Positions 36,486 to 46,300 of a stretch of 64,000 nt of DNA are shown here, one piece after another (the stretch's first letter is position 1; every line of letters starts with the position of its first letter). Origin of the DNA: G963662905 sp963676725 (GTDB lineage Bacteria > Bacteroidota > Bacteroidia > Bacteroidales > WRLA01); assembly GCA_963676725.1 (NCBI GenBank), contig OY781463.1, positions 62,001-126,000 of the forward strand, read 5' to 3'. A model generated the notes under the pieces. That model worked only from the letters and a program-made list of their open reading frames with translations. It was not told where the DNA came from and did not search any database. The position numbers were made by a program, and so were the translations under genes.

Positions 36486-36700
36486 AAAGTATAGTTAAAT
36501 CCGTATCAAGTCCTAACCAAATAGTATATGAATACGTTATAGATACGCTATAACTACCTTATTAATACGTTTTGGAACGTATGTATAACGTATTTGTAAC
36601 GTACTTGAAACGTACTTGTAACGTACCTATAAAGGCTATGATCAGGCTTTGATATAGCCTCTTTCAGGCTTACAATATGCTTATAATTTCTATGAAGTGT
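36486..36700. repeat. Tract with 11-bp periodicity
   Basis: Read in steps of 11 from 36486, units share the shape xxAATACGTATT. The best five lie at 36576-36630: AACGTATGTAT, AACGTATTTGT, AACGTACTTGA, AACGTACTTGT, AACGTACCTAT. Units before (TACG/TACC core) and after (AGGCTTT/AGCCTC core) keep the register while drifting in sequence. A weaker echo continues to about 36780. Confidence 0.7.
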
Positions 36701-36854
36701 CCCATTGAGTACTTTTTGCTTGGCTTTAATGTCCGATCTCATCCTTATTCTTTGGCTGAAATCAGTTACTTTGGCAAGCTTAGTAGAATGCAGCAGAATA
36801 CCTTGATCCCAAACATTCTGAACCAAAACCCCGTCTTTTTAACAAATGCCGATA

Positions 36855-36892
36855 AAAAAAACCGGACCTAATGAAAGATCCGGTTTTTTTTA
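36855..36892 (-). terminator. Bidirectional-type terminator after korB
   Basis: AAAACCGGA / TCCGGTTTT stem with a 12-nt loop, flanked by A and T runs. It lies about 80 nt past the korB stop. Confidence 0.75.
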
Positions 36893-36974
36893 GATTATCT
36901 GAATACAAAGTTCAAATCAATTCCCTTTTTTGTTCAAGGAATAAGAACGTTGATTGGAGATCAGTAACAAAGAC

Positions 36975-38000
36975 TTAGTCATTATCAACAGCCCAAGTGT
37001 CGCCTGAGTTCAACAAATCATCCATACATTTTATGGGCGAGCTCTTTTTAACCTCTTCGATTTGTTTTTCGATTTTTCCGTCATAGGTAGTGTCGTTCAC
37101 GGCTCTTATAACGCCAAACGCAACAGGGTATTCAGGATAGGACATATTTGCGAGCATCAGGTGCATAAATGGAGCTTTACTATGCGCATCGTGCACCAAA
37201 ATATCGCCTTCAGTAATGCCGTCTTCGCCGATGGTAACCACTTTAAGTTTCCAACCATCAAGAACAAGTCCTTTGTCGTTATTTTTACCAAAAATCATTG
37301 GTTTCCCATGCTCCAGATGAAGCTGCCTGTCTAATTTATGTTCTCTGTCTGTAATGGCTTTATGAGCTCCATCATTATAGATGACACAATTTTGCAGGAT
37401 TTCAACAACAGATGTTCCTTTAAATTTTGCGGATTCAATAAGGATTTTTGTTGTGAGCTTTACATTATTATCAAGGGTACGGGCAAAGAATTTTCCTTGC
37501 GCTCCAAGAACCAGTTCTCCCGGGTGGAAAGGGTGTTCAACAGTACCGTATGGGGAGGTTTTGGTTACCTGTCCTTCTACTGATGTAGGTGAAAATTGTC
37601 CTTTAGTCAGTCCGTAAATTTGATTATTGAAGAGCAATATATTGATATCGATATTTCTTCTGATGGCGTGAATAAAATGGTTTCCACCAATTGCTAGAGC
37701 ATCTCCATCGCCGGTAATTGTCCAAACGCTTAGTTCTGGATTGGCTACTTTTACACCAGTGCTGATTGCAGCCGCGCGACCATGAATCCCATGAAAGGCA
37801 TAGGTATTCATATAATAAGGAAAGCGTGAAGAGCATCCGATGCCTGAGATCACAGCATATTTTTCCTTCGGTAAGCCAAGTTCTGCCATTGCTTTATGAA
37901 CGGCATTTAATACAGCATGGTCACCACAACCGGGGCACCATCTTACTTCCTGGTCACTTTTAAAATCTTTGGCAGTGAGTTTTATTGAATTATTGTCCAT
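36975..38000 (-). CDS. korB: 2-oxoglutarate:ferredoxin oxidoreductase, beta subunit
   Basis: 341 aa from MDNNSIKLTA; the frame is open 15 codons further but those lie inside the upstream gene. It catalyses thiamine-diphosphate-dependent, CoA-dependent oxidative decarboxylation of a 2-oxoacid with ferredoxin as acceptor. Seen: VRWCPGCGDHAVL (Cys22, Cys25 for a [4Fe-4S] cluster), GIGCSSRFPYYM, the ThDP/Mg motif GDGDALAIGGNH at 98-108 and LLFNNQIYGLTKGQFSPTS. The latter two fit KorB/PorB-type beta subunits. The start is 1 nt after the korA stop, so the two are one operon. The 2-oxoglutarate assignment (over another 2-oxoacid) rests on overall resemblance. Confidence 0.92.
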   Translation of the reverse strand: MDNNSIKLTAKDFKSDQEVRWCPGCGDHAVLNAVHKAMAELGLPKEKYAVISGIGCSSRFPYYMNTYAFHGIHGRAAAISTGVKVANPELSVWTITGDGDALAIGGNHFIHAIRRNIDINILLFNNQIYGLTKGQFSPTSVEGQVTKTSPYGTVEHPFHPGELVLGAQGKFFARTLDNNVKLTTKILIESAKFKGTSVVEILQNCVIYNDGAHKAITDREHKLDRQLHLEHGKPMIFGKNNDKGLVLDGWKLKVVTIGEDGITEGDILVHDAHSKAPFMHLMLANMSYPEYPVAFGVIRAVNDTTYDGKIEKQIEEVKKSSPIKCMDDLLNSGDTWAVDND

Positions 38001-38001
38001 C

Positions 38002-39858
38002 TTATTTGCCCTCCAGAATTTTAGTGAATTCATTATTGAGTTCAACCATTGTAAAAGGTAAGCCCATTACTTTATTGTATTGTTTAAACTCGAATTGTTG
38101 GAAATGCATTCTTAGGTATTGTGCAAACTGACCAAGGTTCAATTCACAGACCACGATTTTTTTATAGCGAGAGAATACATCCGAAGTATTGGCCGGCAGT
38201 GGTTTTATGTAATTAAAATGAGCCAAGCTGATGCTTTTACCTTCATTACGTAAATCCCTAACGGCAGAAAGAAGATGACCATAAGTAGAGCCCCAGCCAA
38301 CAACGAGAAGTTCCCCTGATTTATCACCAAAAACTTCCACATCCGGAACATCAACAACAACGCGTTTGACTTTTTCTTCGCGTTCCATTGTCATTACTTC
38401 ATGATTTTCAGGAACATAGGATACGTTTCCTGTGATGGCCATTTTTTCGAGGCCTCCAATACGATGCTCTTTGCCTTTCATGCCCGGTGATGCCCAATAG
38501 CGTGAAAAAGTAACAGGATCACGACGATAGGGTTGATAATCATTATCATCCTCATGAGCAATTTTTGCCTTAATTTCCGGCATTTCAGACATTTGAGGAA
38601 TTTTCCATGGTTCAGAACCATTGGCAATAAAACCATCTGTAAGCAAAATTACCGGAGTCATATGCTCTAAAGCAATTTTTGCTGCTTTAAATGCATAATC
38701 AAAACAATTGGAAGGAGTACTTGCAGCAATGACAACAATAGGACTTTCTCCATTGCGCGCATAAAGTGCTTGCATTAAGTCTGACTGTTCTGTTTTTGTG
38801 GGAAGGCCGGTTGATGGGCCGCCACGCTGAACATTCACAATAACTAATGGTAGCTCGGTTATTACAGCAAGGTTTGCTGCCTCAGTTTTAAGGGCAAGTC
38901 CTGGGCCGGATGTTGTAGTAACAGCCAATTTCCCGGCAAAACTAGCGCCAATAGCAGTTGTGATACCGGCAATTTCGTCTTCAACCTGAATGGCTTTAAC
39001 GCCAAGGCTTTTTTGTTTGGAGAGCTCCTGAAGAATTTCTGTAGCAGGAGTAATTGGATATGAGCCACAAAATAGGCCAAGTCCGGATTTTTCTGATGCT
39101 GCAATTAATCCCCAAGCTGTAGCAATATTCCCATTAATATTGCGGTACTGGCCTGTTTTGATTCTAGCCGGAGCAACTTTATAATGTGTGTTTCTGAATA
39201 CCTCAATAGATTCGGCGTAATTATAGCCTGCTTTTAAGACTTTTTTATTGGCTTCAACAACCAGAGGGTTTTTACGGAATTTTTTTTCGAAAAATTTCTC
39301 CGTATTTTCCATTGGGCGATCAAACATCCAATAAACAATGCCAAGGGCAAACATGTTTTTACTGCGCAAAATACTCTTTGTATCTAGCTTTGTATCTTTG
39401 AGGGCTTCTCGTGTTAGGGATGAAATCGGGGCAAAGATAATGTTGTAATCTTTGAGTTTTAATTCCTCGATTGGATCCTCTGTTAGAAAACCTGCCTTTT
39501 GAAGGCTTTTCTCATTAATACTATCATTATCAATGATAATGGTTGAACCCTTTTTTGCCCATTTGGCATTTGCACTAAGCGCAGCCGGATTCATTGCGAC
39601 CAATACATCGGCATAATCACCAGGAGTGTTTACTTCCTTGTGGCCAAAATGTACTTGAAATCCTGAAACACCGCCTACAGTGCCCTGTGGAGCTCTGATT
39701 TCAGCGGGATAATCAGGAAAAGTAGCCAAGTCATTACCTATTAATGCTGATGTCTCTGAGAATAAAGTTCCTGTTAGCTGCATGCCATCACCGGAATCAC
39801 CCGAAAATCGTATAACGACATGATCCAGCTCAACAGCTTTTTGTTCTTTATCTGCCAT
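38002..39858 (-). CDS. korA: 2-oxoglutarate:ferredoxin oxidoreductase, fused gamma-alpha subunit
   Basis: 618 aa. Residues ~10-190 are the gamma domain (VVIRFSGDSGDGMQLTGTLF, FPDYPAEIRAPQGTVGGVSGFQVHFG). Residues ~205-600 are the alpha domain (GLGLFCGSYPITPATEILQELS, VQVEDEIAGITTAIGASFAG, TTTSGPGLALKTE, VIVNVQRGGPSTGLPTKTEQSDL). This gamma-alpha fusion is standard in two-subunit KorAB enzymes. It supplies the transketolase-pyrimidine half of the thiamine-diphosphate site and the CoA-interacting region. First gene of the korAB unit. A divergent ferredoxin gene at 40082 probably encodes its electron acceptor. Confidence 0.92.
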   Translation of the reverse strand: MADKEQKAVELDHVVIRFSGDSGDGMQLTGTLFSETSALIGNDLATFPDYPAEIRAPQGTVGGVSGFQVHFGHKEVNTPGDYADVLVAMNPAALSANAKWAKKGSTIIIDNDSINEKSLQKAGFLTEDPIEELKLKDYNIIFAPISSLTREALKDTKLDTKSILRSKNMFALGIVYWMFDRPMENTEKFFEKKFRKNPLVVEANKKVLKAGYNYAESIEVFRNTHYKVAPARIKTGQYRNINGNIATAWGLIAASEKSGLGLFCGSYPITPATEILQELSKQKSLGVKAIQVEDEIAGITTAIGASFAGKLAVTTTSGPGLALKTEAANLAVITELPLVIVNVQRGGPSTGLPTKTEQSDLMQALYARNGESPIVVIAASTPSNCFDYAFKAAKIALEHMTPVILLTDGFIANGSEPWKIPQMSEMPEIKAKIAHEDDNDYQPYRRDPVTFSRYWASPGMKGKEHRIGGLEKMAITGNVSYVPENHEVMTMEREEKVKRVVVDVPDVEVFGDKSGELLVVGWGSTYGHLLSAVRDLRNEGKSISLAHFNYIKPLPANTSDVFSRYKKIVVCELNLGQFAQYLRMHFQQFEFKQYNKVMGLPFTMVELNNEFTKILEGK

Positions 39859-39882
39859 GCTTCTTTATTTTTTGAATTGGGG

Positions 39883-39890
39883 CAAAGTTA
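39883..39890 (-). promoter_or_regulatory. Predicted -7 promoter box for korAB
   Basis: Minus strand reads TAACTTTG, an exact TAnnTTTG, about 25 nt before the korA start. Confidence 0.45.
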
Positions 39891-39955
39891 TACCATTATT
39901 TTAGTTAGGCATTCCTATTTTTTAAAAATTCATTGTCAGAGGGTTTCTATATTAA

Positions 39956-39972
39956 TTTAGATTCAATCTAAA
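39956..39972. promoter_or_regulatory. Perfect palindrome in the korA-ferredoxin divergent region
   Basis: TTTAGATT-C-AATCTAAA, 8-bp arms around one base, placed between the two divergent promoters. Size and symmetry fit a dimeric regulator's operator. The regulator is unknown. Confidence 0.45.
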
Positions 39973-40018
39973 CTTTGTGAAACCATTAAAATAGATTAAT
40001 TCCAGTAACAGAATCACT

Positions 40019-40026
40019 TATTTTTG
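40019..40026 (+). promoter_or_regulatory. Predicted -7 promoter box for the ferredoxin gene
   Basis: TATTTTTG matches TAnnTTTG; the leader would be about 50 nt. No -33 element is clear. Confidence 0.3.
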
Positions 40027-40081
40027 CGGTGTTAAAGAGAAATTTAATTTATCGTTTTTTAACCAATAAAATTTTGAAGTT

Positions 40082-40252
40082 ATGGCATATGTAATTACTG
40101 ACGAGTGTGTAGCTTGTGGAACCTGTCTCGATGAGTGTCCTGTAGAAGCAATTTCTGAAGGGGACATCTATAAAATTGATGCTGATGTTTGTACTGATTG
40201 TGGTGCTTGCGCCGATGTTTGTCCTACAGAAGCTATTCACCCTGCTGAATAA
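40082..40252 (+). CDS. 2[4Fe-4S] ferredoxin
   Basis: 56 aa, small soluble electron carrier, typical clostridial-type length. Two complete CxxCxxCxxxCP motifs: Cys9, 12, 15, 19 (CVACGTCLDECP) and Cys37, 40, 43, 47 (CTDCGACADVCP), each binding one [4Fe-4S] cluster. The sequence reads from MAYVITDE to IHPAE with a stop and a strong terminator just after. The gene is divergent from korAB, so the protein is the likely acceptor for that oxidoreductase (inferred from position). The opposite-strand open frame over the same bases is a shadow. Confidence 0.96.
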   Translation: MAYVITDECVACGTCLDECPVEAISEGDIYKIDADVCTDCGACADVCPTEAIHPAE

Positions 40253-40270
40253 AACTACTTTTTCAGAATA

Positions 40271-40305
40271 AAAAACCCGTTTTCATTTGAAAGCGGGTTT
40301 TTTTT
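40271..40305 (+). terminator. Intrinsic terminator after the ferredoxin gene
   Basis: AACCCGTTTTCA / TGAAAGCGGGTT, 12-bp stem with one G-T pair and a 2-nt loop, then T8. Confidence 0.85.
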
Positions 40306-40313
40306 GTGGCCAA

Positions 40314-40343
40314 TAAAAAAAGCCGGACTCAGCCCGGCTTTTA
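40314..40343 (-). terminator. Intrinsic terminator after the 3078-aa gene
   Basis: AAAGCCGG / CCGGCTTT stem, 7-nt loop, flanked by A-rich sequence that becomes a T run on the minus strand. It lies just past the stop at 40348. Confidence 0.8.
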
Positions 40344-40347
40344 CGTT

Positions 40348-43300
40348 TTATCTAAGTAAGGTTAATCTGCCCGTTTCGGTGCGTTTTACCCCAGGGCTTA
40401 TCTCCCCTTCGCCTTGGTAGGTGATTTGCCAGACATAAATACCTTGAGGACATTCCGTTCCGTCAAAATCAGTGCCGTCCCAGCCTTCCAAAACATCTTC
40501 TGTAGTGAAAACAAGCCTTCCGGATCGGTTGTATATACGCATTTCAAATTCTACATCAGGATCGGATGTAACCGGAGCAAAAACCTCGTTAATACCATCT
40601 TTATTTGGTGTAAAGGCATTGGGCATATACATATAACCCTGGCAAAGTTGAATAAAAATAGTGTCGCTTGTAGAACATGCTTCATTCCACACACTTACAT
40701 AATATTCTCCATCTTCTTCAACTTCATAGGTTCTGTTTCGGCTTCCGTCCTGCCATCTATAATTAATATTGCCATCGCTTTTTCCTGCGTCAAGAAGCAC
40801 AGGCTCGCATGTAAATAGATATAGATTGTCCCCTAGATTCACATAGGGTGGGGGCAATACAGGAATGGTAAAATCAAGACTATCAACGCAACCTGAACTG
40901 CTGGTTCCATACATCCGATAGGTTTGGTCTTCGTTTAAAGTAATTGTAACAGATTGATTTCTATTGGTGTCCAGTCCAATATTTGGCGTCCAAAGATATT
41001 CTGTGGCGCCCTCTGCTGTGATAAAAATAGAAGAATCACGGCATAACATCGGATTTGGCGGGCTAATGCTTAAAATTGGTGTTGGATTTATACTGATCCG
41101 AATGCTGTCTTCATAAATACCACAGGGGCTGATGCCGAAAGCATAGAGTTTAATCCACACATTCACCTGTTCTTCAATATCATCAGGGTTTGGAATATAT
41201 TCAGTATTAATGTCTTTCGGATCACTAAAGCTTCCATAACCTTCCGGTACTGTCCAGAGAATTGAGTCGGCAAATTCTACCCAAGCATCTGCAAATGTAT
41301 AAGTGTATTCTTCACAGATAGAGTCTTGCGCAGGCCCTGCATCCAATTCTGGATGGGGAACAACAGCTACTTCAAGCTCAATGCATTCTGAAACGCCGCA
41401 ATAATTTTCCCATCTTGCATAAACCATTGTTGTGTCTTCAAATGGAGGTATAATTAATGGGTTTCCTAACCCTAATTCCGGACCTTCACAGGAATTGGTG
41501 AACCACCTTACGGTGTCGCCACGCCCTCCCAGAACTTCAAGTTGGATATTCTCGGTATAATCAGAACAATAGTTGTTTGTATCAATTATAATTGTATCGG
41601 GAGTAAGTGGAATGTTCACAGTAATTGTTACGGGGAAGCATTCAGCGGTATCGCATTGGTTTCTCCAGGTTACCCAATAAGTGGTGGTTGTGTCGGGAGC
41701 AGGAACAATAATGGGGTTTTGTGTGCTTACCACGAGTGTTGTCAGGCATTCATCTTTATACCACATTAGTTCATCACCATAACCACCGTATGCAGTAAAC
41801 TGCACAGATGTTACATCGCCCGGACAGAAATAATTTGTGTCAAGTAAAACAGAATCAACAGGTTCCGGATTATTAACGAGTACTTCCAGGGTATCACAAA
41901 TTGAGACACCACAGCTGTTTTCCCAACGGGCATAATATTGCGTTGTTACAATCGGAGGTGGTACAAGCCAGAATTCTACTCCCGTGCCCAGCTCTGTTCC
42001 TCCGCAAGAATTTGCAAACCAACGAACAGTTTCCGGAAGTCCGGAGACTGTGTCGCCATATCCACCAACAGCAGTAAATTTAATTGAATCCAATGTGTTG
42101 GGACAGAAATTATTATGGTTGCTGATTAATGTATCAGGTGCAATTGGATCGGGAATAACTATGATGCGTATCGAATTGCATTCGGATTCGCCACAATAAT
42201 TTACCCATTTTGCAAAATACACTGTGGTAGTATCCGGGGGTAAGATATTGAATGGGTTTCCAATACCAAGTTCTTCTCCATCACAACTACCTTTTGTCCA
42301 ATGAATACTTTCGCCCCGTCCTCCTTCTGCATAGAAGGTGATGTTTCCGGGGATGCTGTTGGCACAAATGATTGTTGTGTCTGCAGTAATAGTGTCTACC
42401 GGCAATGGCTCATTTACAATCACTTCCATTGATATACAATCAGAAGTGTCGCAGCTGTTTACATAGGAAACAAAATATGAAGTAGTTGTGTCCGGTGCCT
42501 GGAAAGCAAGGGTGTTAATATTATTGTATGTTTTTCCAAGCAATGTACCGTTGCAACTATCTCTATGCCATAGCAATGTATCGCCAAGGCCGCCTTCAAC
42601 ACTTAAATTAACCAGACCGGCATATGCAGGGCAGAAGAAATTCGTGTCAACCATTATTGTGTCAGGCCTGATTGAAAGTGGACGCACATTAATAATAATA
42701 GAATCGCAATCGCTGTATCCACAATTATTCACATAGGAGGCATAATAAACAGTAGTATCTACCGGGGCAGGTATAGGCTGTGTTGGGTTTCCTTGTGCTA
42801 CAACAGGCCCATTGCAACTATCGATGCGCCATTCAACATAATCTCCAAAACCACCTTCTGCACTCAGCTGAATTAATTCAACAGATAAAGAACAATAATC
42901 GTTATTGTCAACCATTAATGTGTCGGGTTTTATTGGAAGTGGTCGAACATCTACCTGAATACTAAGGCATTCTGTTGTGTCGCAGGCATTTCTCCAACGA
43001 GCAAAGTAAACAGCTGTATCTAAAGGTGCAGGAATACGAATAGAATCCCCTTCTGCAACAAGTGTATCGCCACAAGTTGGAGAGAACCATTCCAATACTG
43101 TTCCATATCCACCATAAGCCATCAGGCTGATTGAGTCTATTTCCCCTGAACAGAAATTATTCACATCAACAGCAAGCTGATCCGGAATGATTGGTTGTGG
43201 GAATATATTTACTGTAAGACTTTGACAATCAGAAGTATCACACATGCTTTCGTAGCGAGCAAAGAAGCTTGTTGTGTCTGCAGGGGTTTCTATCCTGATT

Positions 43301-46300
43301 TCAGATCCTGAGCCAATATAGTTCCCTCCGCATGAATCTGTATACCAGCGAAGTTCATCACCATTACCGCCAAAAGCTGTTAATGTGAGTGAATCGACGG
43401 TTCCGGCACATATATCATTGGTATCAACACGGATTGAGTCCATGATTGTTGGTTGTAGTTTCACCAGAATTTGCAGTGAATCGCATTCAGAAATAGCACA
43501 TTGATTCGCCCAACGCGCCCAGAACCAGGTTGTGTCAGTTGGTGCAGTAATCGTCAGGAACGTATCAGCTGTTGTTGCAATAAGCGAGTCGCCACATGAT
43601 TTCATAAACCATTGTATGGAGTCTCCCCAACCGCCTTCTATACTTAAGGTGAGGTCGGTAACAATTCCGGCACAATAATCATTGGTGTCAGGAATAATCA
43701 TTTCTGGTTTAACCGGCAATGGGTGTATATATACCGAGTCTATGGTGTCGTTATAGCAATTATTATAATCTGTAAAGGCATAAGTAATATGCACAAATGT
43801 CCCGGCTGTTACGGATGGATCTGAGGGGTCAAAAATGGCTGTGCCGTTCATCAAATCAGAGATTCCGTTGCCGCTAAATGTTCCTAAATTATTTGGAGGA
43901 TTTGCTGTTAATGTAATCGCATCTGCATTCACACAAAGCGTATCGGGTAAACCGCTAAAGGAAACAATTGGCAAGGCGTTTACAAAAATCTGCCAGCTTG
44001 TGTCAGAGACGCAGCCATTAGCATCAGAAAGTCCATAGCTTATTGTATGAGGGCCAGAACCGGCCAGATCATATGCTAATGATGCAGCCCAGCGTGCCGT
44101 TCCTGTTGTAGGATCGTTGTCAAGAATACCGTTTCCGCTAAATCCGGCAGAAAGATCACTAAATGGCGATCCATTTAAATTAATTGTATCCTCATCGTAA
44201 CAATAATAGGAGGTGTCAAATCCGGTGATGGTGATGTCCGGCAAATCCCAAACATTTACCCTAAAGGTGCTGTCTTTTGTGCAGCCATTTGGATCTGTAA
44301 ATGAGTATGTTATATAATGATATCCGGGACCTGCGTCGCTTGCTGTAAAGATTGCCTTCCCATTGCCAAGATCAGCGAGCCCTGCTCCGGGTAGGATGCT
44401 GAATGTGCCTTCCGGTTGATGGTTTCCAAAGATTGTATCGGGAATCGCATTCAGGCAATAATTTGAATCCAAAGAAGTGACCGTTGCTGTTGGTAGGGGA
44501 ACCACAGTTGCAAGTATCGTTGTGTCTCCTTCGCAGCCATTGCCATCAACCCAGGAATAGGTAATTGGATGTGTTCCTACACCTGCAATTGAGGGTTTAA
44601 AAATTACGCGACCATCACTCATATCGAAGAGATAATCGACGGCAGGGCCAAATGTTCCTTGTGGTGCCAGGCTTCCAACAAGAGTGTCGTCGGGAGCGTC
44701 GACACAATAATGGTCTTCGAGCCCATCAATGCTTACGGCTATGCGATTATAGACATTTACTGCAATGGAAGAATCGTTTTCGCAGCCTGTCACTGTATCA
44801 AGATAATAGTAATTGATGTTCCAGATTCCTGCAGTTGCACTATCCGGATAGAATACAGCGGTTCCATTTAGGTTGTCGTGCAAACCGGGCGTGGGGCCGT
44901 CATAGCTAAATACTCCGTTTGAGTCGGTTGGATGCCCGATAAGCATTGAAGGATTACCTTCATAGCAATAGTTTTCCAGAAGTCCTGTGAAATATGCTAC
45001 TGGCAATGCGTAGACTTCAATCGTTCTTGTTGTGTCGTAGGTACATCCGTTGGCGTTGGTGTAGATATAGGATATATCATGAACGCCTGCGCCAGCTAAT
45101 GGTGGCACAAAAAATGCTTTTCCGGGCTGAGTGTTCTGAATTCCATTTCCAAGAAAATAGCCTGCATTTGATGGGTTTCCTGATTGATTACCGGTTAACT
45201 CAATAGGATCAGCATCTAAGCAATATCCGGGTTCTGTTAAGGTGAAATTCAGGGCAGGATCAAGTCCGTAGATGTTCACTTCTTTGATAATGCTGTCTGT
45301 ACAGCCATTGCCATCTGTATATCTGTAAATAATTTCGTAAGGGCCACCGGGAGTTCCATCAGCTGGCGAAAATCCTGCAGTACCGTTTCCATAGTCTGTA
45401 ATTGCTTCGCCATAGAAAAATCCTGAAGAAGATGCAGGGTTTCCAGTTAGTACAATTGGTTGATTGTCATGGTTAATGCAATATCCCGGAAGATTGAGGC
45501 CAGTATAATTTACAACAGGAAGGGGATTAACAGCTACATTATAAGTAGTGTCATCCATACAGCCATTCGCATCGGTATAAGTAAAAGTAATATCCCATAA
45601 ACCGACACCGGCAAGAGCGGGATCAAAGCTTGCAGTGCCATCGCCATTATCAGTAAGACCTGCAGCGGCAGTGGTGGAATATACTCCGCCTGTTCCTGTG
45701 GGAGTTCCGTTTAATAATGCCGGATCTGCATTGAGACAAAGTGCGTCGCCAAGTCCTGTGAAATTAGCAACAGGAGGTTGATGTGGCGTAATAATTACAT
45801 ATGGACAGGGGTATGGCGAAGCGCCGCAAAGGTTTTCAACTCTTGCATAATAGGTTGTAATGCTTGTTGGGGCTTTAACTTTCACAACATCACCTGTGGT
45901 AATCGAATCTAAGCCGCAATAGCCTTTATACCAAACAACATCACCGCCATATGCTTCTGTAGCTGTTAGTGTAATTGAATCAATTTCTCCAATGCAAAAT
46001 TCTTCAAAATCAGCCAAAACACCGGTGGGTGCAGTTGGGGTTTGCAATACATTTATGGTAATGGAGTCGCATTCAGATTCGCCGCAATAATTTTCCCAAT
46101 GCACATAATATGTTGTTGTGTCGGTTGGTGGATCAATATTTAATGGTGTGCCTGACCCAACAGCAGTGCCGTCGCATGCATTAATAGTCCAGATGAGGTT
46201 GTCACCATATCCGCCATCAGCAGAAAGACTTATTGTATTCGGATAGCCCAGGCAAATTTCAGTAGTGTCTGCATAGGTTGTGTCAACGGCAATTGGTCCG

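Larger units (their letters stand above)
32484..36974. other. 4.5-kb gene-free repeat island
   Basis: No convincing gene is present. The island holds short triloop palindromes from about 32630 to 36445, a duplication of about 1 kb, a 52-bp tandem array, one MITE-like insertion, a tract with 11-bp periodicity and finally the korB terminator. Several 62-90 aa open frames recur in it, but they are translations of the repeats. Confidence 0.8.

Noticed and set aside
36554..36826. 90-aa minus-strand open frame with an 11-residue repeat
   Set aside because: The residue repeat is explained by the 11-bp DNA periodicity (33 bp = 3 units); no promoter, RBS or family resemblance.
32484..36974. Retron or diversity-generating retroelement
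   Set aside because: No reverse transcriptase, no template/variable repeat pair with adenine-specific differences.
39975..39995. Rex-type operator near the ferredoxin/korA promoters
   Set aside because: Only a half-site TTGTGAA is present; the inverted half is missing.
40049..40240. 63-aa minus-strand open frame
   Set aside because: Shadow of the plus-strand ferredoxin, whose eight-cysteine pattern is decisive.
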